A stretch of DNA of 55,777 bases from Sphingomonas sp. LaA6.9 (GTDB lineage: Bacteria; Pseudomonadota; Alphaproteobacteria; Sphingomonadales; Sphingomonadaceae), in NCBI RefSeq assembly GCF_022601895.1, contig NZ_JAKVIO010000029.1, forward strand, positions 1 to 55,777, read 5' to 3'. Both the position numbers and the translations under genes were made by a program. Below the pieces are notes generated by a model. That model searched no databases. It saw only the letters and a list, made by a program, of their open reading frames with translations, and was not told the DNA's origin. Positions 1-7,055 of this stretch are shown here, piece by piece; the stretch's first letter is position 1; the number at the start of each line of letters is the position of its first letter.

Positions 1-550
1 CGACGCCTACTGGCGTCATCGCGAAGAAGGAAAAGGGCTCCCCGAGCTGCTCTTCCCGGATCGACGACAGGATTAGATTGGCTGGCGTGCCGATGAGCGT
101 CGTCATGCCGCCCAGAATGGTGGCGAAGGCAAGCGGCATCAGGACCGCGCCGGGCGGCAGCTTGGTGCGGCGGGCGATCTCGGTCGCAAGCGGCATCGTG
201 ATCACGAGCGCCGCGATATTGTTCATGAACGCCGAGAGCAATGCCGCCACGGCCATGAGCGTGGCCAGCTGGATCGCGAATGTTGCACGCGCTGGCACCA
301 GCGCACGCATGAGCGCAGCGGCAATCCCCGTCAGTTCCACCGCGCGTCCGACGATGAGCACAGCTGCGACGGCGATGACTGCCGGGTCGGCGAAGCCGAG
401 CAAGGCCTGGTCGGGCGTGACCAGTCCGGTGATGAGGCACGCAAGCAGCGTGGCCACGGCAATCAGATCGTGCCGGACCTTTTCGGAGACGAACAGGACC
501 AGCGCAAACAACAGGATCGCTGCGCTCAGGGCGGCGTCGCCTGGCATCAT
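1..550 (-). CDS. SLC13-type anion permease, N-terminal part (cut by window edge)
   Basis: Reading the minus strand from 550 gives an uninterrupted, very hydrophobic frame starting MMPGDAALSAAILLFALVLF and running off the window at base 1. About 183 residues are visible. The segments AVIAVAAVLIVGRAVELTG, LLSAFMNNIAALVITMP and ILGGMTTLIGTPANLILSS match the SLC13/DASS and ArsB-like ion transporter fold, where SxFxNN and the G-T-P-x-N loop form the substrate and cation site. The product is an inner-membrane transporter for a dicarboxylate, sulfate or similar anion; the substrate cannot be named. Its ATG overlaps the TGA of the upstream DUF389 gene (ATGA, 547-550), so the two are probably translationally coupled. 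The C-terminal half is outside the window, so any TrkA-C domain cannot be assessed. Confidence 0.85.
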   Translation of the reverse strand, partial: MMPGDAALSAAILLFALVLFVSEKVRHDLIAVATLLACLITGLVTPDQALLGFADPAVIAVAAVLIVGRAVELTGIAAALMRALVPARATFAIQLATLMAVAALLSAFMNNIAALVITMPLATEIARRTKLPPGAVLMPLAFATILGGMTTLIGTPANLILSSIREEQLGEPFSFFAMTPVGV

Positions 551-2040
551 GGCCCTGTCGGGGCCAACCAGGTCATATGGACCGTGCCGCCCGATCCACT
601 CTCGACAATTCGCGCCTGAACGCCTGCCTCGACGAGCGCCGCCTCGACGGCCTCGGCGTGCGTCCGGTTCGCCGCGCTCACGCCGACCGGCAGGTTCAGC
701 CGCTTCGCGGCCCAGACCGCCGTTTCGATTGCATCAGCGCCCGCCTCGCTGGGGGTGTCGTCGTCAAATTCCACATCGGGTAAATCGGCCGCAGGTGGCA
801 CCAGCGTCACGGTCCAGCCCGGCTCGACCGCGGCAACGCGCGCCTCGAGCGTGCGATAGCTCCCGATATCGGCTCCCGGCAGCGCGGCTGAGCGAACCTG
901 GGCACGTTTCCCGACCCGATCGATCAGCACCGCCTCCTGATCGACCCCGGCCACCAGAGCCAATCGCTCCGCCACCCGACCCGCCGCGCGCTCCGCGATC
1001 AGCCCTCTTCCTGCCGTGACCTGCATCGCCTCGGTCTCGCTGTCCTCGGTCCGCACCTGATCGATCTCGGCCCGCACCGGGCGGCCGAGCAAACGCTGCA
1101 GCCGCGCGGCCAGAATCTGTTCGGCATCCCGACGATAGCGCGGGGTCAGCACGGTGGCGGACACCGCGATCGGTGTCGCCCGATAGTCGATCTCGACTTC
1201 GCTGAGCCGCGCATTTCGCCCGAAATGCGATCCGATCGTCTCGCGCGCTTGCCGGAGCGCAACGGTTTCCCATGCAATCTGCCTCAGCGACAGCGCAAGC
1301 GGCACGGCGAGCGCGACCAGCGTGATGATCACAATCGTCGCCTGCAGCCGCGTCTGGGTGGGCGACAGATCAGGCGCAAAGCCATAGAGCCGCGCCAGCA
1401 TTGCGGCGGCGGCGGCGATGGTCATGAGATTCGTGAAGAACAGCAGCGACGATCCGACGAGTGCCGGGGCGTTCATCGTTGCAAGGCCGAATGCCGTGAC
1501 ACCAAGCGGAGGCATTAGCGCCGTTGCGATCGCCACGCCGACGATCGTTCCGTGGCGCCCCCTGATCATCGCATAGGTCCCGGCGAGACCCGAGAAGAGC
1601 GCCACGAGCAGGTCGAAAAGATTGGGGCGCGTGCGCGCCGCGATTTCGGGCGTAACGTTCTGCAGCGGCGAGAGCAGCACGAGTAGGGCGCAAAATCCCA
1701 CGGCAAGCGCAATTCCGCCGGCCAGTGCGCGCAGCGTTCGGCGCATTTCGACTGAATCGAAGGTTGCGAGCGCAAATCCCAGCCCGATGATGGGACCCAT
1801 CAATGGCGAGATCAGCATCGCACCGATGACGACGGCGGGTGAGGACAGGAGCAGCCCAAGCACCGCTATCCCCGCCGACATCAGCGTCATGAACGCAAAA
1901 TGGGGCGACCACCGTGCATCCTCTCGAACCTTTTCGACCACCGCGCGATGATCGATGCCGATGAGGACATGGTTCGCCCACCAACGGCGAAGGAGCACCT
2001 GCGCGGAGCCAACGCGTCGGATCGGAATCCTGCTCGTCAT
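547..2040 (-). CDS. DUF389 family membrane protein
   Basis: A protein of about 497 aa. A multi-helix membrane domain occupies roughly the first half, with the DUF389 signature around SSPAVVIGAMLISPLMGPI and later TALMPPLGVTAFGLAT. The second half is soluble, with several repeats of a small alpha/beta unit. The function of the family is not established; a transport or membrane-associated role is generally assumed. The start is uncertain. ATG at 2040 has no close Shine-Dalgarno sequence. A TTG at 2052 lies six bases behind a strong GGGAGG and would add four residues. A TTG at 2100 is the furthest upstream possibility. The SLC13 permease overlaps its stop, suggesting one transport-related operon. 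Confidence 0.85.
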   Translation of the reverse strand: MTSRIPIRRVGSAQVLLRRWWANHVLIGIDHRAVVEKVREDARWSPHFAFMTLMSAGIAVLGLLLSSPAVVIGAMLISPLMGPIIGLGFALATFDSVEMRRTLRALAGGIALAVGFCALLVLLSPLQNVTPEIAARTRPNLFDLLVALFSGLAGTYAMIRGRHGTIVGVAIATALMPPLGVTAFGLATMNAPALVGSSLLFFTNLMTIAAAAAMLARLYGFAPDLSPTQTRLQATIVIITLVALAVPLALSLRQIAWETVALRQARETIGSHFGRNARLSEVEIDYRATPIAVSATVLTPRYRRDAEQILAARLQRLLGRPVRAEIDQVRTEDSETEAMQVTAGRGLIAERAAGRVAERLALVAGVDQEAVLIDRVGKRAQVRSAALPGADIGSYRTLEARVAAVEPGWTVTLVPPAADLPDVEFDDDTPSEAGADAIETAVWAAKRLNLPVGVSAANRTHAEAVEAALVEAGVQARIVESGSGGTVHMTWLAPTGP

Positions 2041-2532
2041 TTCTTCGTTCAAGCAAAGCCTCCCGTTGGATGACTGCGATCCAACCGGGTCATAGCGCAA
2101 TGCCGCCTTCCTCTGCCAATCAAGAGCTAAAAGCGATCGATGAATGCGTCGTTTCGAGCTTGATCAGAGTCCACGGTCAGTAGCGGACATCAATGGTCAG
2201 ATGAACAGACGTCAACTATTGGGGCACTAAATGGCGCGTCGAACGTCCGAGATGTCGGCGGATGCCGAAGTTTGGCCGGTCTCAGATTCGGCCGTCTGGA
2301 GCAACGGGAATTTCAAGTACGTCTCCCAAGCCAGCTGCCCAAGCCTTGTTCGCAATCTCATTTTCCCATTTCAGAAACCAAGCGCGCTTTTCCGCCTCCG
2401 GACACAAATCGGTACACAAGAGGCGTCTAATCGGGTCGAATTGAGGCCAACCCGGTCCAACTGTCTGTGCTCGTGATTTCCGGGATCGAGAGGCGACGCG
2501 ACCGTGGCCTTAGCCGATAAGGAGAAACGATC
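2041..2532. other. Intergenic stretch between DUF389 and DUF6118 genes
   Basis: About 490 bases without an intact gene. It should hold the promoter for the leftward DUF389 operon and the rightward DUF6118 gene. I see no convincing sigma-70 box and no tRNA-like repeat. The only clear structure is the minus-strand coding relic at 2282-2462, listed separately. An 81-residue plus-strand frame across the same bases appears to be its shadow. Confidence 0.5.
2282..2462 (-). pseudogene. Coding remnant, C-terminal fragment of an unidentified protein
   Basis: On the minus strand from about 2462 to the TGA at 2282-2284 there is a stop-free frame of about 59 residues with protein-like composition: GWPQFDPIRRLLCTDLCPEA, then EKRAWFLKWENEIANKAW, then AAGLGDVLEIPVAPDGRI. 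The balance of charged, aromatic and hydrophobic residues differs from the Arg/Ala/Pro-rich shadow frames nearby. There is no ATG in frame; only internal TTG codons could start a roughly 45-residue product. I read it as the tail of a decayed gene left by rearrangement in this mobile region, but a short intact gene with an unusual start is possible. I do not recognise the family. Confidence 0.4.
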
Positions 2533-3246
2533 ATGAATGTGAGCGTGCCAGTGCTTCAACCCGAATCCGACCCGGCGGCGCTGGCTTTCACGCGGCTTGG
2601 CGAAAAGGTGGATCTGCTCGAGGCCGCCATCACAGGCCTAGCCGCCAAAAGAGAGGCCACCCCCGATTACAGCGAAACCCTGGGGGAGATGGCAGGCCGC
2701 CTCGACAGGGTATACAAGGCCATCAACATACTGGGCGACAGACCGGCCATGAGGCTCACGCCTGCGGAGATGGCCAAACAGATCGAAGCGGCTGGGGCGA
2801 TGGCGCGTACAGCAGATGGCACTACGATCCAACAGGCACGGAATCAGATCGACCACGCGGCGCAGCGCATGAATGCGCTTGCCGGGACAATTGCCACGAT
2901 CCGCGAGCAGCACGATCACCTAAAATGGACCGCGTGCGGTGGCCTGCTGGCGGGGATGCTGATCTGGTCATTCCTGCCAGGCGTAATCCTGCGTACCATG
3001 CCTCAGGGCTGGTATCTGCCTGAGCGCATGGCGGGCCATATGATCGGGGCGCCGACAATGTGGGAGGCCGGAACACGGCTTCTACGCGCGGGCAGCCCGA
3101 AGGACTGGAATGCGTTTGTCGAGGCCACCGCGTTGCTGCGCGATAATCGCGAAAAAATCGCGGAATGCGAAAAGGAGGCGCAAGAGGCAAAGAAGCCGGT
3201 TCCATGTGCCATCAGGATCGGGTCTAGCGCTGAGCCTGCGAGCTGA
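2533..3246 (+). CDS. DUF6118 family protein, mobile-element associated
   Basis: A 237-aa protein starting at ATG behind a good AAGGAG Shine-Dalgarno sequence (about 2519-2524). The order of features is a short acidic N-terminus (DPAALAFTRLGEKVDLLEAA), a long helical region that is probably coiled coil (about 20-130), one membrane segment (about 133-154, GGLLAGMLIWSFLPGVIL), then GWYLPERMAGHMIGAPTMW and a charged tail. This matches DUF6118 proteins, which I know mainly from plasmids and integrative elements of sphingomonads, often near conjugation genes. The molecular function is unknown. No conjugation gene is visible here, so it may be a leftover of a larger element extending to the left. 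Confidence 0.75.
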   Translation: MNVSVPVLQPESDPAALAFTRLGEKVDLLEAAITGLAAKREATPDYSETLGEMAGRLDRVYKAINILGDRPAMRLTPAEMAKQIEAAGAMARTADGTTIQQARNQIDHAAQRMNALAGTIATIREQHDHLKWTACGGLLAGMLIWSFLPGVILRTMPQGWYLPERMAGHMIGAPTMWEAGTRLLRAGSPKDWNAFVEATALLRDNREKIAECEKEAQEAKKPVPCAIRIGSSAEPAS

Positions 3247-3580
3247 ATGATTGGGCAGCCTCGTCGAGTATTAGCGACAGCTAATCGGGTGTCGGCACTC
3301 GACTGGCGGGTTCAACTGGTCATCGCAACACCTTCTAATCATGCTGATGAACGAGGTGTCCTATGGTGACGTCGCGGATTTGGTTCACGTCAGCGCAGAA
3401 GGCAGAGCTATGGGAGCGCGCGGCAAACGACTAACCTTTAATGGGCAACCTCCATTCTCTCGTCAGAAGAAGGGAGTTTCGTACATCTTCAGGTAGATAC
3501 TTTGATCAAACTAACAACGGGAGGCTAGCGCGACCGCCGCGATGCAGATAGAGCTTCACGGAGCGCCAGGAGAACATGCA
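3247..3580. other. Intergenic region upstream of the defence cassette
   Basis: About 330 bases with no intact gene. It should contain the promoter of the Vsr-methyltransferase operon. A perfect 10-base palindrome, TTTGATCAAA, lies at 3501-3510, about 70 bases before the vsr start, and could be an operator. I cannot pick out confident -35/-10 boxes. A short IS-like relic lies at 3363-3434. Confidence 0.4.
3363..3434 (+). pseudogene. Possible 5' relic of an IS30-type transposase
   Basis: A 23-codon frame from ATG to TAA reads MVTSRIWFTSAQKAELWERA followed by three residues. The block WFTxAQKAELWERW is how many IS30-family transposases of alphaproteobacteria begin, as I remember them; here the frame breaks straight after it. 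If correct, this marks an old insertion or a deletion junction beside the cassette. It is short, and chance similarity cannot be excluded. No terminal inverted repeats were seen. Confidence 0.3.
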
Positions 3581-3991
3581 ATGGACAGTTTGACCAGAGA
3601 GCGACGCTCAGAGGTCATGTCCCGAATTCGAGGACGTAATACTAAGCCGGAGATGCTTGTCAGGCGGACTGCCCATGCGCTCGGTCTACGTTTCCGCCTG
3701 CATCGCAAAGATCTTCCCGGCACACCGGACTTGGCCTTTCCTGCCAGGAAGACCGCGCTGTTCGTTCATGGGTGCTTTTGGCATCGCCACTACGGATGTA
3801 AATTTGCCTACATTCCGAAGTCGAACGAGGTATTCTGGTCGCGGAAGTTCGCTCGGAATGTCGCACGCGACCAGGAGGCGATGAACGGGCTGCGCCGCGC
3901 GGGCTGGCGGCCGATCGTGATCTGGGAATGCGAAACAAAGCAGGCGGATCTCGCCGCACGCATCGACCGGCTGCTAAAGGAAGTGGCATGA
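3581..3991 (+). CDS. vsr: Very short patch repair endonuclease (Vsr)
   Basis: A 136-aa protein, the normal size for Vsr. The ATG at 3581 is chosen because AGGAG lies eight bases upstream; a further in-frame ATG at 3542 lacks this. Vsr nicks next to T in T:G mismatches that arise when 5-methylcytosine deaminates. Visible motifs are MSRIRGRNTKPE near the N-terminus, PGTPDLAF with the catalytic aspartate, FVHGCFWHRHYGCKF carrying the catalytic and zinc-binding His/Cys, and GWRPIVIWECE near the end. The last codons overlap the methyltransferase start (ATGA, 3988-3991). That coupling implies the partner makes C5-methylcytosine and that Vsr limits C-to-T mutation at modified sites. It is the first gene of the eight-gene cassette. 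Confidence 0.95.
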   Translation: MDSLTRERRSEVMSRIRGRNTKPEMLVRRTAHALGLRFRLHRKDLPGTPDLAFPARKTALFVHGCFWHRHYGCKFAYIPKSNEVFWSRKFARNVARDQEAMNGLRRAGWRPIVIWECETKQADLAARIDRLLKEVA

Positions 3992-5469
3992 GCCTGACGA
4001 TCCGCCGCGCCAAGCTGGAGCGTCTCCGGCTGGGCAATGCACCCCGCGTGCTTGAACTCTGTTCGGGCTGCGGCGGTATGTCGCTTGGGCTGCACGCCGC
4101 CGGCTTCGAACTTGTCGGCCATGTCGAAAATGACCCTGTGGCGGCAGAGAGCTATGCGCTGAACTTTTCCTCCCCCGAAGGTGTTGATCGGGAACGTTGG
4201 GCGCTTCCGCGCGATATGGTCGAATGCAGCGCGGCCGACCTCGCCGCCGATCTGGATCTTGCGGAAGCCTCGGGCGCATTCGATGTGCTCGCTGCCGGTC
4301 TGCCATGTCAGGCCTTCGCTCGGATCGGCCGATCTAAGCTGCGATCGGTCACGGGCGACGACGACGCCTTCCGGAACGATCCGCGGGCCAAGCTCTACCG
4401 ACGTTTTCTCGAGTATGTCGAAGCAGTCCAGCCGATCGCTATGATCATCGAGAACGTCCCGGACATCCTGAACTTCGGCGGTCACAACATCCCCGAGGAG
4501 ATCTGCGAGACGCTCGATGCGCTGGGCTATGAGACCAGCTATACGTTGCTCAATGCCGCTTTTTATGGCGTGCCCCAGATGCGCGAGCGGCTGTTCTTGA
4601 TCGCCTATGACAGGTCGCTCGGGTTGCGGCCAACCTTTCCCGACCCGACGCATGCCGCCGAGCTGCCGTCGGGATATGAAGGTGCGCGCACGGTCGCTCT
4701 CAAGTACATCCCGTCGGAAGGCTCTCATTTCCACCCCATCCCCGCACCGGGAACCGATCTTCCGGGAGCCGTGGCGGTCAGGGCGGCCCTCTCGGATCTC
4801 CCGTTCATCTCGGAGCATTTCCGCGACCCGAGGACGATGCGGCGACGCAAGCTGACCGAGCAGTTGCCCTATCGCACCAACAATGACCTGTCCGCCTATG
4901 CGCGTCGCATGCGCGAATGGGAGGGGTTCGCGACCCGCCGATCAACCGACGGTCACCTAGTGCGCCTCACGCCGCGCGACTTCGCGATCTTCCGGCGCAT
5001 GCGGGTCGGCGCCGATTATCCGCGCGCCCTGCAGATCGCGGAGGAAATATTCTCCGAGCGCCTCGCCGAGCATCATCCACGGCCCCGCAAGGGCAGCAGA
5101 GCGTGGGAGGAAATCCGTAAGAGCTGCGTGCCGCCGTATGACCCCGGCAAGTTCCCGAACAAATGGTGGAAGCTGGAACCGACCTCCCCGTCGCGCACGT
5201 TAACCGCGCATCTCGGCAAGGACAGTTACTCGCACATCCACTGGGACAGCCGGCAGCAGCGGATGATCTCCGTGCGTGAGGCCGCCCGGCTTCAATCCTT
5301 TCCGGACGGCTTCCGTTTCGCGGGCGCGATGAACGCCGGCTTCCGGCAGATCGGGAATGCCGTCCCGCCGCTGCTTGCGCTGGCAATCGGCAGACATCTG
5401 CGGGGCGAGCTGGGTCAGGCACTGATGCGGGATCGACGAGATAATCGGGAGCAGAACGAGGCCGCCTGA
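3988..5469 (+). CDS. DNA (cytosine-5-)-methyltransferase
   Basis: A 493-aa protein. The start at 3988 overlaps the vsr stop. Class I C5-methyltransferase motifs are in order: motif I VLELCSGCGGMSLGL (21-35, SAM binding), motif IV AAGLPCQAFARIG with the catalytic Pro-Cys (P106-C107), motif VI IIENVPDIL (Glu 155), motif VIII YGVPQMRERLFLIA, and the C-terminal motif X GNAVPPLLALAIGRHL. A variable stretch of about 200 residues between VIII and X would be the target recognition domain. It presumably marks host DNA so that the downstream ATPase/nuclease module spares it. The target sequence cannot be predicted by eye. About 100 bases separate it from the next gene, the only real gap in the cassette. 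Confidence 0.95.
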   Translation: MSLTIRRAKLERLRLGNAPRVLELCSGCGGMSLGLHAAGFELVGHVENDPVAAESYALNFSSPEGVDRERWALPRDMVECSAADLAADLDLAEASGAFDVLAAGLPCQAFARIGRSKLRSVTGDDDAFRNDPRAKLYRRFLEYVEAVQPIAMIIENVPDILNFGGHNIPEEICETLDALGYETSYTLLNAAFYGVPQMRERLFLIAYDRSLGLRPTFPDPTHAAELPSGYEGARTVALKYIPSEGSHFHPIPAPGTDLPGAVAVRAALSDLPFISEHFRDPRTMRRRKLTEQLPYRTNNDLSAYARRMREWEGFATRRSTDGHLVRLTPRDFAIFRRMRVGADYPRALQIAEEIFSERLAEHHPRPRKGSRAWEEIRKSCVPPYDPGKFPNKWWKLEPTSPSRTLTAHLGKDSYSHIHWDSRQQRMISVREAARLQSFPDGFRFAGAMNAGFRQIGNAVPPLLALAIGRHLRGELGQALMRDRRDNREQNEAA

Positions 5470-5552
5470 TCCGAGCACGGCGACCGGCGCGAACAACCAA
5501 ACGATAGCATCTTGGTTTATTCAGGAGCGGTTCCCGTGCGATGCCGCTTTCC

Positions 5553-5562
5553 GAGGAGGGGG
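5553..5562 (+). promoter_or_regulatory. Strong Shine-Dalgarno sequence fixing a TTG start
   Basis: GAGGAGGGGG lies eight bases before TTG at 5571. An in-frame TAA at 5565-5567 rules out any earlier start. The next in-frame ATG would remove the ATP-binding N box. The GHKL ATPase must therefore start at TTG. Confidence 0.75.
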
Positions 5563-5570
5563 CGTAAGAG

Positions 5571-7055
5571 TTGAAGACGATCGAGATCGCGCCCTATGCC
5601 GGCGCCTTGCTGAAGTCCCTCCGTGGCTTCGGCTACTCTCCCGAAACCGCGCTGGCCGATCTGGTGGACAATTCCATTTCTGCCGGTGCCGATCACATCG
5701 ATCTCAGTATCGACTGGAACGAGGGTGAACCCCGCATTGCGGTGCGCGACGACGGGCCGGGCATGTCCCACGATGCCCTTCTCGAGGGCATGCGTTTCGG
5801 CGGTGACGAGAACCAAGAGCGCGGCCCGGACGATCTGGGCCGCTTCGGACTCGGCATGAAGACGGCGTCGCTCTCTCAATGCCGGCGGCTCACCGTCGTT
5901 AGCCATCATGCCGGCAGCACCAGCAGCATGTGCTGGGACGTCGAGAAGGTGCTGAAGGCGAAGAACTGGTGTGTCGAGACCGGGACTTTCCCGGATCCGT
6001 TCGAGCATGTCGCCATTCCGACCGAGACCGAAGGCACACTGATCGCGCTCGAAAAGATGGATGAGCTCGGAGGCCTGTTCGGGCTCGACAAGGAAGCGTT
6101 CTTCTCGAAGATAAAGGATGCGCGAGACCATTTCGCCATGGTATTTCATCGCTTCCTCGACGGCGATGCCCGCCGCATCCGGATCACGATCAACGGCCGC
6201 GCCGTGGATGGCTGGGATCCCATGCTGCGCACGCATCCGGCAACCCGACCGCTCGGCGCGGGCCGCATCGGAATTGGGGCGCAGGCCGTGCAGGTCACTC
6301 CATTCGTTCTGCCCCATCGCGACCGGTTCGCAAACGAGGCGGAGTTCAATGCAGCAGGTGGCCCCGGTGGCTGGGCCGAACGTCAGGGGTTCTACGTCTA
6401 TCGGGCCAAGCGGCTCGTGGTTGCTGGAAGCTGGCTCGGGCTTGGCGGCCACCGCGAATGGACCAAGGACGAGAGCAGCCGGCTCGCCCGCATCACGATC
6501 GATCTGCCTCAAAGCGCTGACGCCCTGTGGCGCATCGACGTGCGGAAGGCTCGCGCCCGCCCGCCTGCCGCACTGCGCGGACGTCTGTCCGCGATGGGAG
6601 GTCAGTGCCGCGACCGCGCTCGCGAAGTGTTCGCTTGGCGCGGTGGACAGATCCGCACGATGAAACCCGGGCAGGAGCCGCCGGCACCAGTCTGGAATGA
6701 GGAGCATCGATCTGGAAAGCGGAGCTACCGGATCAACCGCGAGCACCCGGTCATTGCCCAGCTGCTCGGGGGTGACGCCTCGACACGTCGCCTCGCCCGC
6801 GCCGCCATCAGTTTGATCGAGCGTTCGGTGCCGGTCGAAAGGATCTGGCTGGACATCTCGGAAAATGTCGAAGCTGCGGTCGACCTCGAGGCGGTCGACG
6901 GCTTCCTGGTCGATGATCTCGTTGCAGCGATCGGCGCTTCGAAGGCAGGTGCGAGCCCCGAGGAGGCGCTCGATGGACTACTGCGAAGCATTCGGCTGGA
7001 AGCACCCGCGCTGCGCAAGGCCGTGCTGAAAAAGCTGGGAAAGAGCGATGAGTGA
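5571..7055 (+). CDS. MutL/MORC-like GHKL ATPase of an R-M-type defence system
   Basis: A 494-aa protein from a TTG start. The N-terminal GHKL (HATPase) domain shows the N box ALADLVDNSISAGA (about 28-40), the G1 box VRDDGPGMSHDAL (58-70) and the G2 box LGRFGLGMKTASLSQ (89-103). The N box has Asp 30 where MutL has its catalytic Glu; I believe Asp is common in this bacterial branch. The pattern is that of prokaryotic relatives of eukaryotic MORC proteins found beside methyltransferases. The domain is expected to dimerise on ATP and clamp DNA. The middle and C-terminal parts look like the S5-like and partner-binding regions, but I see no nuclease motif. Its 3' end overlaps the Z1 gene by eight bases. 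Confidence 0.88.
   Translation: MKTIEIAPYAGALLKSLRGFGYSPETALADLVDNSISAGADHIDLSIDWNEGEPRIAVRDDGPGMSHDALLEGMRFGGDENQERGPDDLGRFGLGMKTASLSQCRRLTVVSHHAGSTSSMCWDVEKVLKAKNWCVETGTFPDPFEHVAIPTETEGTLIALEKMDELGGLFGLDKEAFFSKIKDARDHFAMVFHRFLDGDARRIRITINGRAVDGWDPMLRTHPATRPLGAGRIGIGAQAVQVTPFVLPHRDRFANEAEFNAAGGPGGWAERQGFYVYRAKRLVVAGSWLGLGGHREWTKDESSRLARITIDLPQSADALWRIDVRKARARPPAALRGRLSAMGGQCRDRAREVFAWRGGQIRTMKPGQEPPAPVWNEEHRSGKRSYRINREHPVIAQLLGGDASTRRLARAAISLIERSVPVERIWLDISENVEAAVDLEAVDGFLVDDLVAAIGASKAGASPEEALDGLLRSIRLEAPALRKAVLKKLGKSDE

Noticed and set aside
78-1019. 313-aa plus-strand frame at the left edge
   Set aside because: It runs opposite the SLC13 permease and DUF389 genes and has low-complexity Arg/Pro/Ser composition.
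2231-2476. 81-aa plus-strand frame in the intergenic gap
   Set aside because: No ribosome-binding site or family. It is the codon-register shadow of the more protein-like minus-strand remnant.
1-3600. Left attachment site as a repeat of the tRNA-Gln 3' end
   Set aside because: I scanned for the T-arm/acceptor sequence and found no copy in this part of the window. Absence by eye is not proof, but I cannot report one.
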